Origin: Ectocarpus siliculosus
Taxonomy: Eukaryota; Sar; Phaeophyceae; Ectocarpales; Ectocarpaceae
Direction of reading: 5' to 3'
DNA: 20,437 nt
NCBI GenBank assembly: GCA_000310025.1
Contig: FN649751.1
Span: 2,436,953 to 2,457,389 of the forward strand
Part shown: positions 1 to 9,190 of the stretch, piece after piece
Numbering within the stretch: position 1 is the first letter of the stretch
Layout of the letters: the number at the start of each line of letters is the position of its first letter
The notes under the pieces: model-generated
The model's input: the letters and a program-made list of their open reading frames with translations, nothing else
Databases searched by the model: none
What the model was told of the DNA's origin: nothing
Made by a program: the position numbers and the translations under genes

Positions 1-165
1 TTTGTTGTTTTTTCCCCAGACCCCCCCTCATGATTGGGTTCCCCCCCCCCCCCGGGAACCCCCCCCCACAAGGGTTTTTTTCCCTTTTTCCCCCCCCTAA
101 TTTTTTGGGGCTTCGAACCCGCCCCAAACCCCCCCCCCCCCCCCCCCACCCGCCCCCCTGGCTGG
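1..165. other. Low-quality contig end, C-rich homopolymers
   Basis: Runs of seven to seventeen C, with stretches of T and G, dominate this segment and stop abruptly near position 165, where ordinary complex sequence begins. The opposite end shows the same pattern with G. This looks like untrimmed read-end noise in a draft assembly rather than biology. Proline-rich open frames here should be ignored. Confidence 0.75.
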
Positions 166-434
166 GATAATCAGTCTACACGCCGAGGAACACGCCTACA
201 AAGTTTCTTTCGGTGGGGGGTACAGCAGTATCGATCGCGTGCTTCGTGGATGCTTGGTTCTCGAAACGCGGACTTGGGGGTGTATAGAGCGGTGAACACA
301 TACAAGTACCACAAATGTGTCTTCCGTGTGGCCGAGTTGAGGGTAAAAATAGTCAGGCTACCTCTCGCTGCCGGCATATCTCTGTGGTCCCGTCAATCCG
401 AATCCCGTTCGCAGCAACACGTGCGTGACACGAA

Positions 435-463
435 GCTGCTGCTGCCTCTGCTGCTGCTGCTGC
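435..463 (+). repeat. CTG triplet repeat
   Basis: Two blocks of GCT/CTG triplets are separated by one interruption (a CCT). The repeat is the same class as the triplet repeats in the aminotransferase introns further along. Confidence 0.8.
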
Positions 464-581
464 AAGTCATCGCGAGAATGTCGCATTAGCATAGCGGGGT
501 TGATGGAGAAAAATCCCCGCTGGGGTGCAACAAACGCAACATTGCAAGGCAAAACAGGCAGCCAGGGGCGTCTGCCACCCC

Positions 582-620
582 ACGTATATGCCTAATGGAC
601 AGACCAAAAGGCATATACGT
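582..620. repeat. Perfect 12-bp inverted repeat with 15-nt loop
   Basis: ACGTATATGCCT at 582-593 is the exact reverse complement of AGGCATATACGT at 609-620, with a 15-base spacer. It could form a hairpin in RNA or DNA. There is no T-run after it and no gene in phase with it, so I assign no terminator or regulatory role. Confidence 0.8.
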
Positions 621-2216
621 CCTTCATCACTTGCCCTGAAGATTTTGATTGATTGGAATTGCGCTCAAGTTGTATAGCGCTCTGCGGCGTTCGGCATACG
701 GCCGGGGGTGGGAATTATATTCTCTGAGTGCAGGTTCCCTATTCCCCCGAGTGCTTCAAGTGTTATTTTCCGAAATACTGCTGTGCCGAATCAATCTATT
801 CCCCCGAGGGCACTCTGGAAATAAGTTCGATGTGCAAATATACGCAAGTGTGTGCGATCTGCACGACCATGTTCGATTCAGGACTCGGACGGGAGCTGTA
901 TGCTGCTGTTATACAAGGCATCAAAAGGGATTGCAACCAATGATAAGTCTTGAAAAGCAAGAGGTGTGCTTCCCACGATTCTAAAGCATCCCCAAGTCCC
1001 ACCACTTTCCTCAGTAGAACCGCTCAAGCATGCGTGCCTTCCTTCCCTCTAGGTAAGGTTTTGTCTCCTTTTAACCGAGGAACAACACAGCGCAGCGCGG
1101 GGTCACACAGAAAACACCCCCCTCTGCGGCACCGCCTTCCAAGTCTTGTCGAGCGCAACAACCTGTAGCTCTCTCCAAAAATCCCCTTCAGACGCAAGAG
1201 ATGAAAGTACATCCGGACACGGGGTGCGGCTGCAACGCGGTTCAACAGCAGTGTAAACATAGGACTCCCCCCGCGCCACCTCCTCTAGAGCACGCCGCAA
1301 GGAGAGCAAAAAAAGGAGGGGGTGTGTGCGTTTGAGGGGTGTGCTTTTTCTGGCGTCTTGGCTCTCGCTTGACAAGTGTTTACCCCAAAGTCCGTTCGTC
1401 ACGATCATGACCACGTCGGACCTTTGAATATCCTTGTGCGTGACGGTACAGCAGTAGACTATAATAATAATAGGGAGACAACGGTCTCCAAGAAGGCGAA
1501 AATCGGTTTGAACAAAGGACGCAAAAATAACACACACGCATAGGCGTCGCGAGCCATTGCACATCTGCCACAACGGCGTGTGGTTGTTGTTCCAAAGCGC
1601 CGTGGCCACTCCTCCACACCCCGGCGGCATCAGCCGCGGGGGGGGGGCTGGCAGCCGTCTCCAGATGGGAGACGCGCGGCGGGCGGGTTGAACAACGATT
1701 TTGAGAACGTCGAACCATCACATTTTTTTCTTCGGTGTGTGCGGAACGTGTCTCTCTCTCTCGCTCGGTGTTTTCTGAACGCAAGCCCAATGCATTGCCA
1801 TGTTATCAACCTCTCCTTGATCGTAACTGGGCTACGCCGGGGCGGGAGACCTCTCCGGTCTCCGCGTGGTGGGGCGGGCAGCCAGCATCGCATGGCGCAA
1901 CGCTGGGAGTACTGGGTTGTTCCGCCGCATCATCAACAGGACCATGTCTTTGTGGACCGTCGCACAAACCCAACAGCAGTGCAAGTCTACCGCGCCCCCG
2001 GCCGGCGGCGTGAACGTGCGCCATCAGGATTGCACGCTTGTCGGCAAAGAAATTGGAGCCGTGAAGCAGCACCAATTGCAACGTTGTTGCTCTTTGTTTC
2101 CCACCACCACCGGCACGCCACGAAAAAGTTGCAGGTGCCTCTTGAGGCAAAATTCGGATGAATCAAGGGGCTCACTAAAAGCAAGTCGTTTCGGAAGCCG
2201 AACAAAGAGCACAGAC

Positions 2217-2333
2217 CTGGAAATCGCCCGCGTTGGCGTAGCACTGCATGTCAGCCTTGCCGAAGATGCCAGCCTGGCACACGGCCCCCGTGGCTACCAG
2301 CTGAGTGTCGACGTAAGCGTTCCAGCCAGACAT
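2217..2333 (-). CDS. Profilin, first coding exon (partial gene)
   Basis: Profilins are small actin-monomer-binding proteins of the cytoplasm that control filament assembly and also bind proline-rich ligands and phosphoinositides. The exon starts with ATG at 2333-2331 and encodes 39 residues. It begins MSGWNAYVDTQL, continues with the ATG-V-QAGIFG strand segment, and ends CYANAGDFQ. The N-terminal helix with an early Trp-x-x-Tyr-V-D and the following A-x-I-x-G strand ending in a D-F before the next helix match the profilin N-terminus in order and length. A GTCTGT donor follows the CAG at 2219-2217, giving phase 0. Full profilins are about 125-140 residues, so roughly two thirds is missing. I found no convincing second exon on the - strand down to the contig end. 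The rest may lie behind a long intron, in a badly assembled part, or be lost. The family call is from the short N-terminus only. Confidence 0.6.
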
Positions 2334-3159
2334 GGTAGTGGTGTCTTTGTTTCAAGAAATAGAGTTGAGAGATGAGAATCAAACAGAGGGCACAAGCAGG
2401 CAGAGTGAGAATCACGGAGGAGCGACCGAGGGGGCACGACAGCCGAGCTACTGGTGAATTTGGAGGGTACATAGCGGCTACGTGAAATAGATCGTGCACG
2501 CACACATGACACACAAGATCTGCTTGGAGTGGGCTTCGCAATCAATCCCGAGGAACATGGTATTGATTTGCTGCAATGTGTCTCATGTGTATGTAGTCCA
2601 TAGAGATGGGGATGCGACCAAGTCCAGCGGTTCGAAGAAAAAAAAGAGTTGCAGCACCACATGTCATGTAGTTATATTGCGCAGCAGTTTACAATATCCT
2701 ACAGCAGCAGTTGCTACGTACATAGACTACATGTCTTGAGCTGCTCAGCATTCATCTCGTCTCTACATACTTATTCCATCATTCCCCACCCACACCCACC
2801 CACGCCTTGAGCCAATATTTCATCGTTGGCGCCTGGAACAGACTGACTAGTCCAGACTATGGCACGTTATATTATTACTATTTTTGGGTCTTCTAGCCTA
2901 CTACACTACTACTACATGCATGCATGCACCCATTGTACAACAAACAGACTACTACTACAGCAGTTTTTTGCCCAGAGGGAGCTGCTCGCGAACAGCCCCA
3001 CGCAGAGTAAGTATTTCGTATCCCCCCATATCCAGGGAACAAATGAAACGTACACATATTTCGACCGTCAGCTTTTTATTTGTTTGTGCGAAGCAGCTCA
3101 TTCATCATGTCGTTTTATTGTTGGCGGAGAACAGACAAACGCCCACTGAATGAAAAGTA
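2334..3159. other. Intergenic, upstream side of profilin
   Basis: No gene is seen. The segment would contain the 5' untranslated region and promoter of the - strand profilin, but I recognise no core promoter element. It is rich in short CTA/CAG-type repeats (for example about 2690-2735 and 2895-2960), has a TGCATGCATGCA tract near 2926, and a CCCAC-rich tract near 2785-2805. Confidence 0.5.
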
Positions 3160-3450
3160 TTTTTTTGTCTTTACTTCAAATCAGCGCTCACAGCACTGTG
3201 TAGTGCCGTTTTACTCCAACCCGTGGTCACATAGAAGAGCCCCTCTCCACCCTCCCCTCCTACGGTACTTTGCCCTTCGATTTTTAATAATGCGAGAAGA
3301 GTGCAGCACTCTCTTCCCTCTGTGTACACACGGACTAGGGCTATCCACTAGGCCAGGAGCGGAAGCGAGAGAAAAACTCACTTTGCGAGAAAAGCTCGCT
3401 TACGCCGGGATTCGAACCCACCCCTGACCTGACCTCTAGAAGGTTTCGAG
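3160..3450 (-). mobile_element. tRNA-derived SINE, copy 1 (5'-truncated)
   Basis: This is the reverse complement, at high identity, of the element at 4619-4924. Read on the - strand it starts within the tRNA-like head, after the first A box has been lost. It then has a perfect RNA polymerase III B box (GGTTCGAATCC, from 3418 down to 3408), a CT-rich spacer, a second A-box-like TGGCCTAGTGG, and a body of about 170 bp. It ends in a short A-run, seen as T at 3160-3166 on the + strand. Loss of the 5' end with a retained A-tail is typical of retrotransposition by target-primed reverse transcription. No coding capacity is expected, and open frames here are shadows. I found no clear target-site duplication. 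Confidence 0.7.
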
Positions 3451-4618
3451 TCTGCGGGAGAGTGAGAAGTGAGTCCTACAAATAACATCATTTGACTAAC
3501 CGTGAATGGTTGAAAGCTGTTCAAAGACCTCAAGTAGCACACATAGAGAAGAAGCAATAATAGCGAAGCAGCAGTGAAAATACGATGTCCACCTGTCGAA
3601 AAACAAACGTGTTTCCTCTTGTCTGTGTGGCGAAAACAATATATATATACGGTGTTTGCGAACATACATCTGATTTTGGTCTTGTCTTGGTCTTTTTTAT
3701 CCCCCCGAGCGCCGAAGTCGGATGGATCTTTAGAAATCTGGTCTTTGCTTTCTTCGCGAATTGCCCCCAAAGACCCGAGAAAAGCTCCGATTTTGTCTTG
3801 CTCAGTTTTGTCTTTGAAAGAACAATTTTTCATTGGCCTACACACCCCGAGATACTCCCGACGTCCTCCCGACACACGCCGCACCATCCTGTCTGTGGAG
3901 CTGCCCAAACACACACAACTCGGCTGTCATAGGCGACATCATGGCGAACCAACTACAGCAGTACCGCCAGACAGACAGTCAGACAGACGTCACTGCACCG
4001 CAGACGACCCGGTGCGCATTGCATGCTGCCGACATGGTGCAACTTTTGTGTTATCTTACATGTAAATGTGTGAACCGAAGCAACCGCTCTACATGCATGC
4101 TCATGAGCGACACATCAAGCCGGCGTGAGGAGGGTGAGGCGGTGAGGCGGGCGGCATAGATCTCAGGAGTGCGGCACAGGTGGAGGCGGAGGTGATGGAG
4201 TTAGGGATGCTTCAAGCGGCATGGGAGCGTGAGGAGCTGCAGCGCGTGTGTCCTGAGGACCGTGCTGCGGTGATTCGTTTGACGGGGACGATCGACTCCG
4301 TGGACGACTGACTGCGATGATGTGTATGACATTTTGTTCGCGTGCTGAAGGGGCACGCACATGCATGCCTCCGCTGTTTGCGGCGCTACGCTTCCCACAT
4401 GCACTCCCCGTAACTGAACTAGGCTAGCCACCTGTTGTTCATGAGTACGTTGCTCCACCAGTATTCTCCATGACATATGACTAGACTACTTAGTTAGCTG
4501 GGTGTGTGGGTGTAGTTATAGTAGAGTAGTAGTAGCCTTCCTTGTTGGGTAAAGGTAGAGGAGGCGGAAGCTCGGAAATACGTATGTTTTGTGTTCCGAG
4601 TCGGCTCAACCACCGGTC
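3451..4618. other. Spacer between inverted SINE copies, no gene recognised
   Basis: Open frames occur on both strands but none has family features. The stretch 3670-3830 carries repeated GTCTTG/GTCTTT units, which give a Lys/Asp-rich - strand translation by repetition rather than by selection. There is a CAGACAGACAGTCAGACAGAC tract near 3968-3988 and a GAGG/GGTGAGGCG tract near 4124-4150. Confidence 0.45.
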
Positions 4619-4924
4619 GCCACGGTGGTCTAGTTGGTATCCTCGAAGCCTTCTAGAGGTCAGGTCAGATTTTCGAATCCCGGCGCAAGCGAGATTTTCT
4701 TGCAAAGTGAGTTTTTCTCTCGCTTCCGCTCCTGGCCTAGTGGATAGCGCTAGTTCGTGTGTACACAGAAGGAAGAGAGTGCTGAACTCTTCTCGCATTA
4801 AAAATCGAAGGCAAGTACCGCAGGAGGGGAGGGTAGAGAGGGGCTCTTCTGTGTGACCACGGGTTGGAGTAAACGGCACTCGTGCTGTGAGCGCTGATTT
4901 GAAGTGAAGACTAAAAAAAAAAAA
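4619..4924 (+). mobile_element. tRNA-derived SINE, copy 2 (longer copy)
   Basis: The head looks like a degenerate tRNA. It has a perfect A box (TGGTCTAGTTGG, 4626-4637) and, 32 bases on, a B-box-like TTTTCGAATCC (4670-4680) followed by CCGG. A second consensus A box (TGGCCTAGTGG, 4733-4743) lies about 107 bp downstream of the first, which suggests a two-headed or dimeric SINE. The body is shared with copy 1 and ends in twelve A residues (4913-4924). SINEs are non-autonomous, pol III-transcribed and mobilised by a LINE. No such LINE lies in this window. The tRNA head does not fold as a functional tRNA (its T-stem does not pair), so I do not annotate a tRNA gene. Target-site duplications were not evident. 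Confidence 0.72.
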
Positions 4925-5738
4925 CATCTGTCTGCCGCCGCCGGCAAAGGGGCTCCGTCGTATTGAACTCAATCAACGTTCTTGGAAATTTCCGCGTGCT
5001 CAAGACCGAAAAATCACGCTCCAGTCTTCGCAGGCTGTTTTGAAATACAATTCCGGCCTTGGTTTTAAACTTGCTTCCGACTTCCAAGACCAAGACCTGA
5101 GACCAGTCCGCAAACGCCCTAATATTTACTTCCGCGTGTCGAGATGTGCAGAAGGCTGAATGGACGATAGGAGACTAGGAGAGCGGGGCTAGCGGTGTGG
5201 CCGTGAAGAAGAAGCACGGCATCCCCCACCGTTCGCTCCTCTTCCTACCCCCCGAACCCCTTGAAACTTTGTGCGGAAACTGTGAACGAACATCACCGGC
5301 GGACTAAACCATCTGCTACATGTTTGAGGTGTTTTTCCTCAAAGGGCATGTATGTGTTGTTGAAGTCGTTGCCGCAGCGAGGCTTGCCGCAGCGAGGCTT
5401 GCCGCATCGCGTGGCGATATCTATCTGTTCTATCGTTTTCGGAAATGCACAGAACACCGAAGATAAAGGCCACCGTTCAGTCGACATCGCATCTGTAGCT
5501 GTTGAAGGCGGTATATAACTTCTCCCGCTTGTCATTCATCATCATCACTACGAACAATCCCGATCATACCCGTCGCAATGCCAAATTCTCCGGGGCAAGG
5601 TTGAAGATGACACAATGGGGGACTCTTTGCGAATGATTCATTCAACTCTTGGATGCCAGTGTTTGCACGACTGATGATAACATGCGGGGTGGTGGAGAAG
5701 AAAGTATCAACAATGATGGTTGGTTGTAGAAGTTCATA
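4925..5738. other. No confident gene; left flank of the TA transposon
   Basis: The stretch contains a 15-bp tandem repeat at 5371-5406 and an AAGACC-rich patch at about 5085-5110. It also holds the left half of a reading frame that was apparently continuous with 6827-7043 before the transposon inserted. No protein family was recognised on either strand. Confidence 0.45.
5371..5406. repeat. 15-bp tandem repeat
   Basis: The unit GCCGCAGCGAGGCTT occurs twice exactly (5371-5385 and 5386-5400), followed by a partial third copy (GCCGCA). Because the unit is a multiple of three, it keeps frame: a five-residue repeat LPQRG on the + strand and CGKPR on the - strand. The frame-keeping is compatible with coding sequence but does not prove it. 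Confidence 0.85.
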
Positions 5739-6824
5739 CAGTAGTGGTCCCGATATAGTGGCATGTAGTGGCAAGAGGAAAATATGCCACTATTCAGGGC
5801 AATGCCACTATTCGATATAGTGGCAATAATGCTACTATTGACTAGTCAATAGTGGCATTATAGTGGCATTATTGCCACTATATCGGAAAATAAGCTTTGA
5901 TGCTTCCGCTACGGACAGTTGTTCCTTGGATCTTCACTCGTATGTGTGCGTTTACATGTATCTGGGTCCGCCCTCTTTTGTTGTGTGCCCCAGTATCCGC
6001 GTGAAAACAAACGCAGGCGTCTGCCCATCACGTGTGCGATGACACTTGACGTCGTCTTGTGACAACGAGGCCTTTGGCGATCGCACCCTACCTTTTGTGT
6101 GCAGGCGGACTGCACAAAGTACCACCATTTTTCTTTGTCTTGTCTGGCCATCCATGATGGGGTTCAACGCAAGCAAAACACGCATCCATGTTGAAATATC
6201 AATGTACGTGAAACCAACTGGAGCAACCAAGTTGAAAACACCGAACACTCCCTACTCCGGCGCATCAATCCCAACCGTCACGATGCTTTTGCACCTGTAG
6301 GCGTCAACCGACCAATCAGTACCACTACACTATGACCAACTGCGTGACGGTCTAGCGGCGTGTGCTGCGAAGAATGCCATCTTTGCCTTACGGAGGAAAT
6401 GCCTGGCCTCGCCAATGCCACACGACTCCGCGTACTCTTCTAGAGGACAAAAAATCCCAGACAGTTCCGCGAACGATGGCGGCGCCTTCATCCCTCCACC
6501 TCTCACTCTCGGAATCTTCGGTGTTGTCTAGCTCAACCTCGTTGTCACAAAATGTGTCCTCTTTGACGTACATGTTGCCAACGTTCTACACAAAAATCTC
6601 CCTTGCGTCTTTGGACAGAGCTTGCGGTGAAAAACAGGGAGGCTCCGGCGTTTTGAATTGCCACTATTGGGGGGGTGAGATTCCCGAAATGCCACTATTG
6701 AGGGACCCGTCCTCAATAGTGGTACAATACCACTATATCGGGTTGAGATTGTGACAAGAGATTTTGATGCCACTATTGAGGGCATTTCACTATTCAGGGT
6801 GTCACTATATCGGGACCACTACTG
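5739..6824. mobile_element. TA-flanked DNA transposon with 22-bp TIRs, non-autonomous or decayed
   Basis: The left end at 5739 and the reverse complement of the right end at 6824 are identical for the first 22 bases, starting CAGTAGTGGTCCCGATATAG. The element is flanked on both sides by TA (5737-5738 and 6825-6826), as expected for the Tc1/mariner/pogo superfamily, where a TA target is duplicated. Length is 1086 bp. Both subterminal zones (about 5739-5885 and 6660-6824) carry some sixteen copies of CCACTATT or CCACTATA in either orientation, plausibly transposase-binding sites. Open frames in the interior (for example + 6046-6300 and 6362-6754, - 5952-6248) are short and none shows a DDE/D catalytic pattern I can recognise. 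It is therefore probably a deletion derivative or MITE-like element moved in trans. The perfect TIRs suggest fairly recent activity. Confidence 0.85.
5813..5885. repeat. Nested palindromes in the transposon left subterminal zone
   Basis: The 19-base arm at 5813-5831 (CGATATAGTGGCAATAATG) is the exact reverse complement of 5867-5885. Inside the loop lies an 18-bp perfect palindrome centred on ACTAGT at 5840-5845, extended by further near-matches. Together they can fold into one long hairpin built from the CCACTATT/ATAGTGG motif. Confidence 0.85.
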
Positions 6825-6826
6825 TA

Positions 6827-8937
6827 TAGCAACGCTGTGGCGAGCGGTCGGAAACGAAACTACGGATGGTTGTGCGTACTGCCATCCGCGTCGTCATTGA
6901 CTGGATACCCGTTAGCCTCGAAGACTAGATGTGTACGTCGGCTCGCATCCACACCGAGGATTATGGTAGGCCGCCGATCAAACGGTACCCAGAACTCACG
7001 AAGTTATAATTGCGGGACCGAAAACGCGGACGGAAAAATGTCATAGCCATCGACAGAGGAGGGTACGCAACGCTATTATAACAAACCCAGCCAGTGAAAA
7101 AAAGACATGCGCGCGCGTGTATCAAAGATGGTTGGTAAGTTGGCGATGGCCTACACACACTCTGCAAACAGCAATTGCATCGATGGTTTATCCACTCGAA
7201 ATAAATGTGACCTAACACAGCAGTACGGAATGCACCGCCGAACGAAAAGGAAGGCATGTCTATAGTACTTCCAAATCGATTATAGTCGCCTACAGTCGGC
7301 GAGGACATCACACCTGACATCTCCAAACAAACACGACAGCAAGGCACCAACTTCCTACAGAAGGAGATTACAGAGGCTTCCGACCCAAAACGGACATAAA
7401 AAAAAACACAGACCGACAAAGCCCACCACTCGCAAGCCGAGACCAAACCTACTGCTGAACCACGTCGAAACGAATGACGCTCGCGCGAAGGCATCCATCC
7501 TATCTATCGTAGAAAAACAACCTCCGACCAATACCATGACACACAACAACATCACTGGCGGACGGCCTGGAAAAACATGGCAGCCTCGACAGAGAGCACG
7601 CCCACCAGCCCACTTCCAACATAACATTGCCCATCTCTGAAACAGCATACATACGGTGTCAAAAGCTTCGCTCACAATAGAGCCAAGCGGGAGCGCGGGG
7701 AGTAAGCTAGGTACAATCTACATGGACAAGATAGCCGGCTGATGAAGACGAGGGTATCTTCGTCCACACACTTGTTTGATGCACATAGTCTACATGCTCC
7801 CTTACATAGGGACACGTGTTCAAGGACCACAACACTCTTTTTGTGAGCTGCACGTGCCTGGCGATTCGTCCTGCTGGACTACCTAGCACACACATCCCCG
7901 TCTGTATTCTTCATCCGCTTTCATTCGTAGAACTTCTACGCCCACGTCCTGGGAACAACTCCTCGGAACCATGGGGGAAAAAACCGTGGTAAAAGCGCGC
8001 TGAGAGGGCTGAGGGCCTCGAGCCCTTGGTACTACTAATAGAACCTGCAGCACTCATGTACGCCTACAGTAAGTCGCTGAAGGAACGTATTTCGACCCTT
8101 TCTCAGCAGCACAGAGACTAGTACCGACGTTCAAACTGAAACAACGAAATCAGTGCGAAGTCACGGCGGCATCTTGGTGCATACCGTAGCAACCGCCGCG
8201 GGAGACACCATCGGCGAGATCGAGCTTTCGTACTGGGTAGAGAGAGATCGGAACGGTTTTTAATGTGAAGACAACAACAACAACAACAACAACCCAGCTT
8301 GCTTAGATTCTTGTACGCGGCATGCAGCGCCCGACGATGGCTCCACGGCCTCCAGCGTGCGAGAACCGCAGCGCCAAGAACAAAGAACAAATAACGTGTG
8401 GAGGGGCAGGGGGGGGGGAGGGGGCAACCATAGGGCGCAAAACATATCAAGAGTAAGACGTGAAGGAGGAAGAGAACGAGAACAGATCTCGGAATGATTT
8501 CATGGCGGCGACACGAAAAACACGAACAGTTGGCCCGTCTCTACGCTGTGGACGTACCCATATCGTCTTTCATGAGCACCAAAACAACAGAGAGTGGAAC
8601 ATGCAGCTGAAAGACATTTTCTACGCATCAAGCCCTGTCCTCGCGGCCTGCTTGCTCTTGCCACAAACTCACCGACTAGCCGATCCATCCACGCTCCCGA
8701 TCCCACCCAATTTCCCATTGTGGCGGGACATGAACGGGGGTAGGTGAAACTGATGGTGCGACAAACGTGTTTTTTACGGGTACAGTATTCCTGTTAGGGG
8801 CACAAATGAAGCCATGTATGCCTTGGCGTGTGGCGTGTGAGAATCACGAGTAGCCCGCAAGACCCCGTCATGATACATGCTTGAATGCAACGCTACAGGT
8901 TTCACCCGTGGGTTATTCCTGGGGTTGATGTTGATCA
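6827..8937. other. No confident gene; right flank of the TA transposon
   Basis: A + strand open frame runs to a stop at 7044-7046 and appears to be the right half of the frame split by the transposon. Two longer - strand frames (6961-7494, 7355-7675) are rich in Cys, Phe and Ser and resemble no family I know. A CAA repeat lies at about 8274-8294 and a G-run near 8411-8419. There are no splice-consistent conserved exons I can defend. Confidence 0.45.
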
Positions 8938-9190
8938 GCCACGCTGAAGGTGAACCTCCCCGCAGTTGATGGTGTCGAAGTGCTCAACGAACTCGGTCCT
9001 GGCGACCCTTTGCAGTTAGTTGCAGATGCTGCGACTCCCCTTGGTTCTCGACCGTGCTACAGCATTACAGTAGTACATAGCCAAAACCAACGGTAAGGTA
9101 GCGATCAGCACCGCCCTCAACGCGGTAAAAGTCTACTCCGGAGAGAGTGGTCTCGGTCAGCCTGCCGAGTCGCGAAATCGACTGACGTGA
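8938..9190 (+). pseudogene. Coding-like remnant with a frame break, unknown family
   Basis: Two adjacent stretches read like protein with good codon bias but lie in different frames. The first (8938-9093) contains LKVNLPAVDGVEVLNELGPG and then DPLQLVADAATPLGSRPCYS, ending at a TAA (9094-9096). The second (9074-9190, shifted by one base) contains KTNGKVAISTALNAVKVYSG and ends at TGA (9188-9190). The first is preceded by a possible acceptor (ATCAG, ending 8938) and contains a good donor (GTAAGG at 9092), so it could instead be a real exon of an unseen gene. A frameshift from decay or a sequencing error is the alternative. I do not recognise the family, and no further exons were found on either side. 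Confidence 0.3.

Larger units (their letters stand above)
166..2216. other. No confident gene; may hold profilin introns or exons
   Basis: Several open frames overlap on both strands, but none resembles a known family or shows clean codon bias. The segment lies downstream of the profilin first exon on the - strand, so it may contain that gene's introns and later exons. I could not place them. A small cysteine-rich + frame at about 728-940 was seen but has no recognisable family. Local structures worth noting are a CTG repeat (435-463) and a perfect 12-bp inverted repeat (582-620). Confidence 0.5.

Noticed and set aside
34-489. Proline-rich open frame at the left end
   Set aside because: Its N-terminal part is translated from C homopolymers at a noisy contig end.
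1806-2150. - strand peptide HGSNFFADKRAIL... as profilin exon 2
   Set aside because: It loosely resembles the profilin middle strands and C-terminal part, but has too many mismatches, no supported acceptor, and competing frames of similar quality.
3378-3914. 178-codon - strand open frame, Lys/Asp-rich
   Set aside because: Part of it is SINE copy 1 and part is a degenerate GTCTTG repeat, so its composition is explained by repeats.
4619-4690. Functional tRNA gene
   Set aside because: It has A- and B-box-like motifs but the T-stem does not pair, and the sequence is the head of a repeated, A-tailed element.
5371-5406. CRISPR-like direct repeats
   Set aside because: The copies are adjacent with no spacers, and the sequence is eukaryotic.
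5290-5535. - strand CGKPRCGKPRCG frame as a zinc-binding or EsV-1-7-type repeat protein
   Set aside because: The cysteines come from a 15-bp tandem DNA repeat, and the spacing and histidines of EsV-1-7 repeats are not matched.
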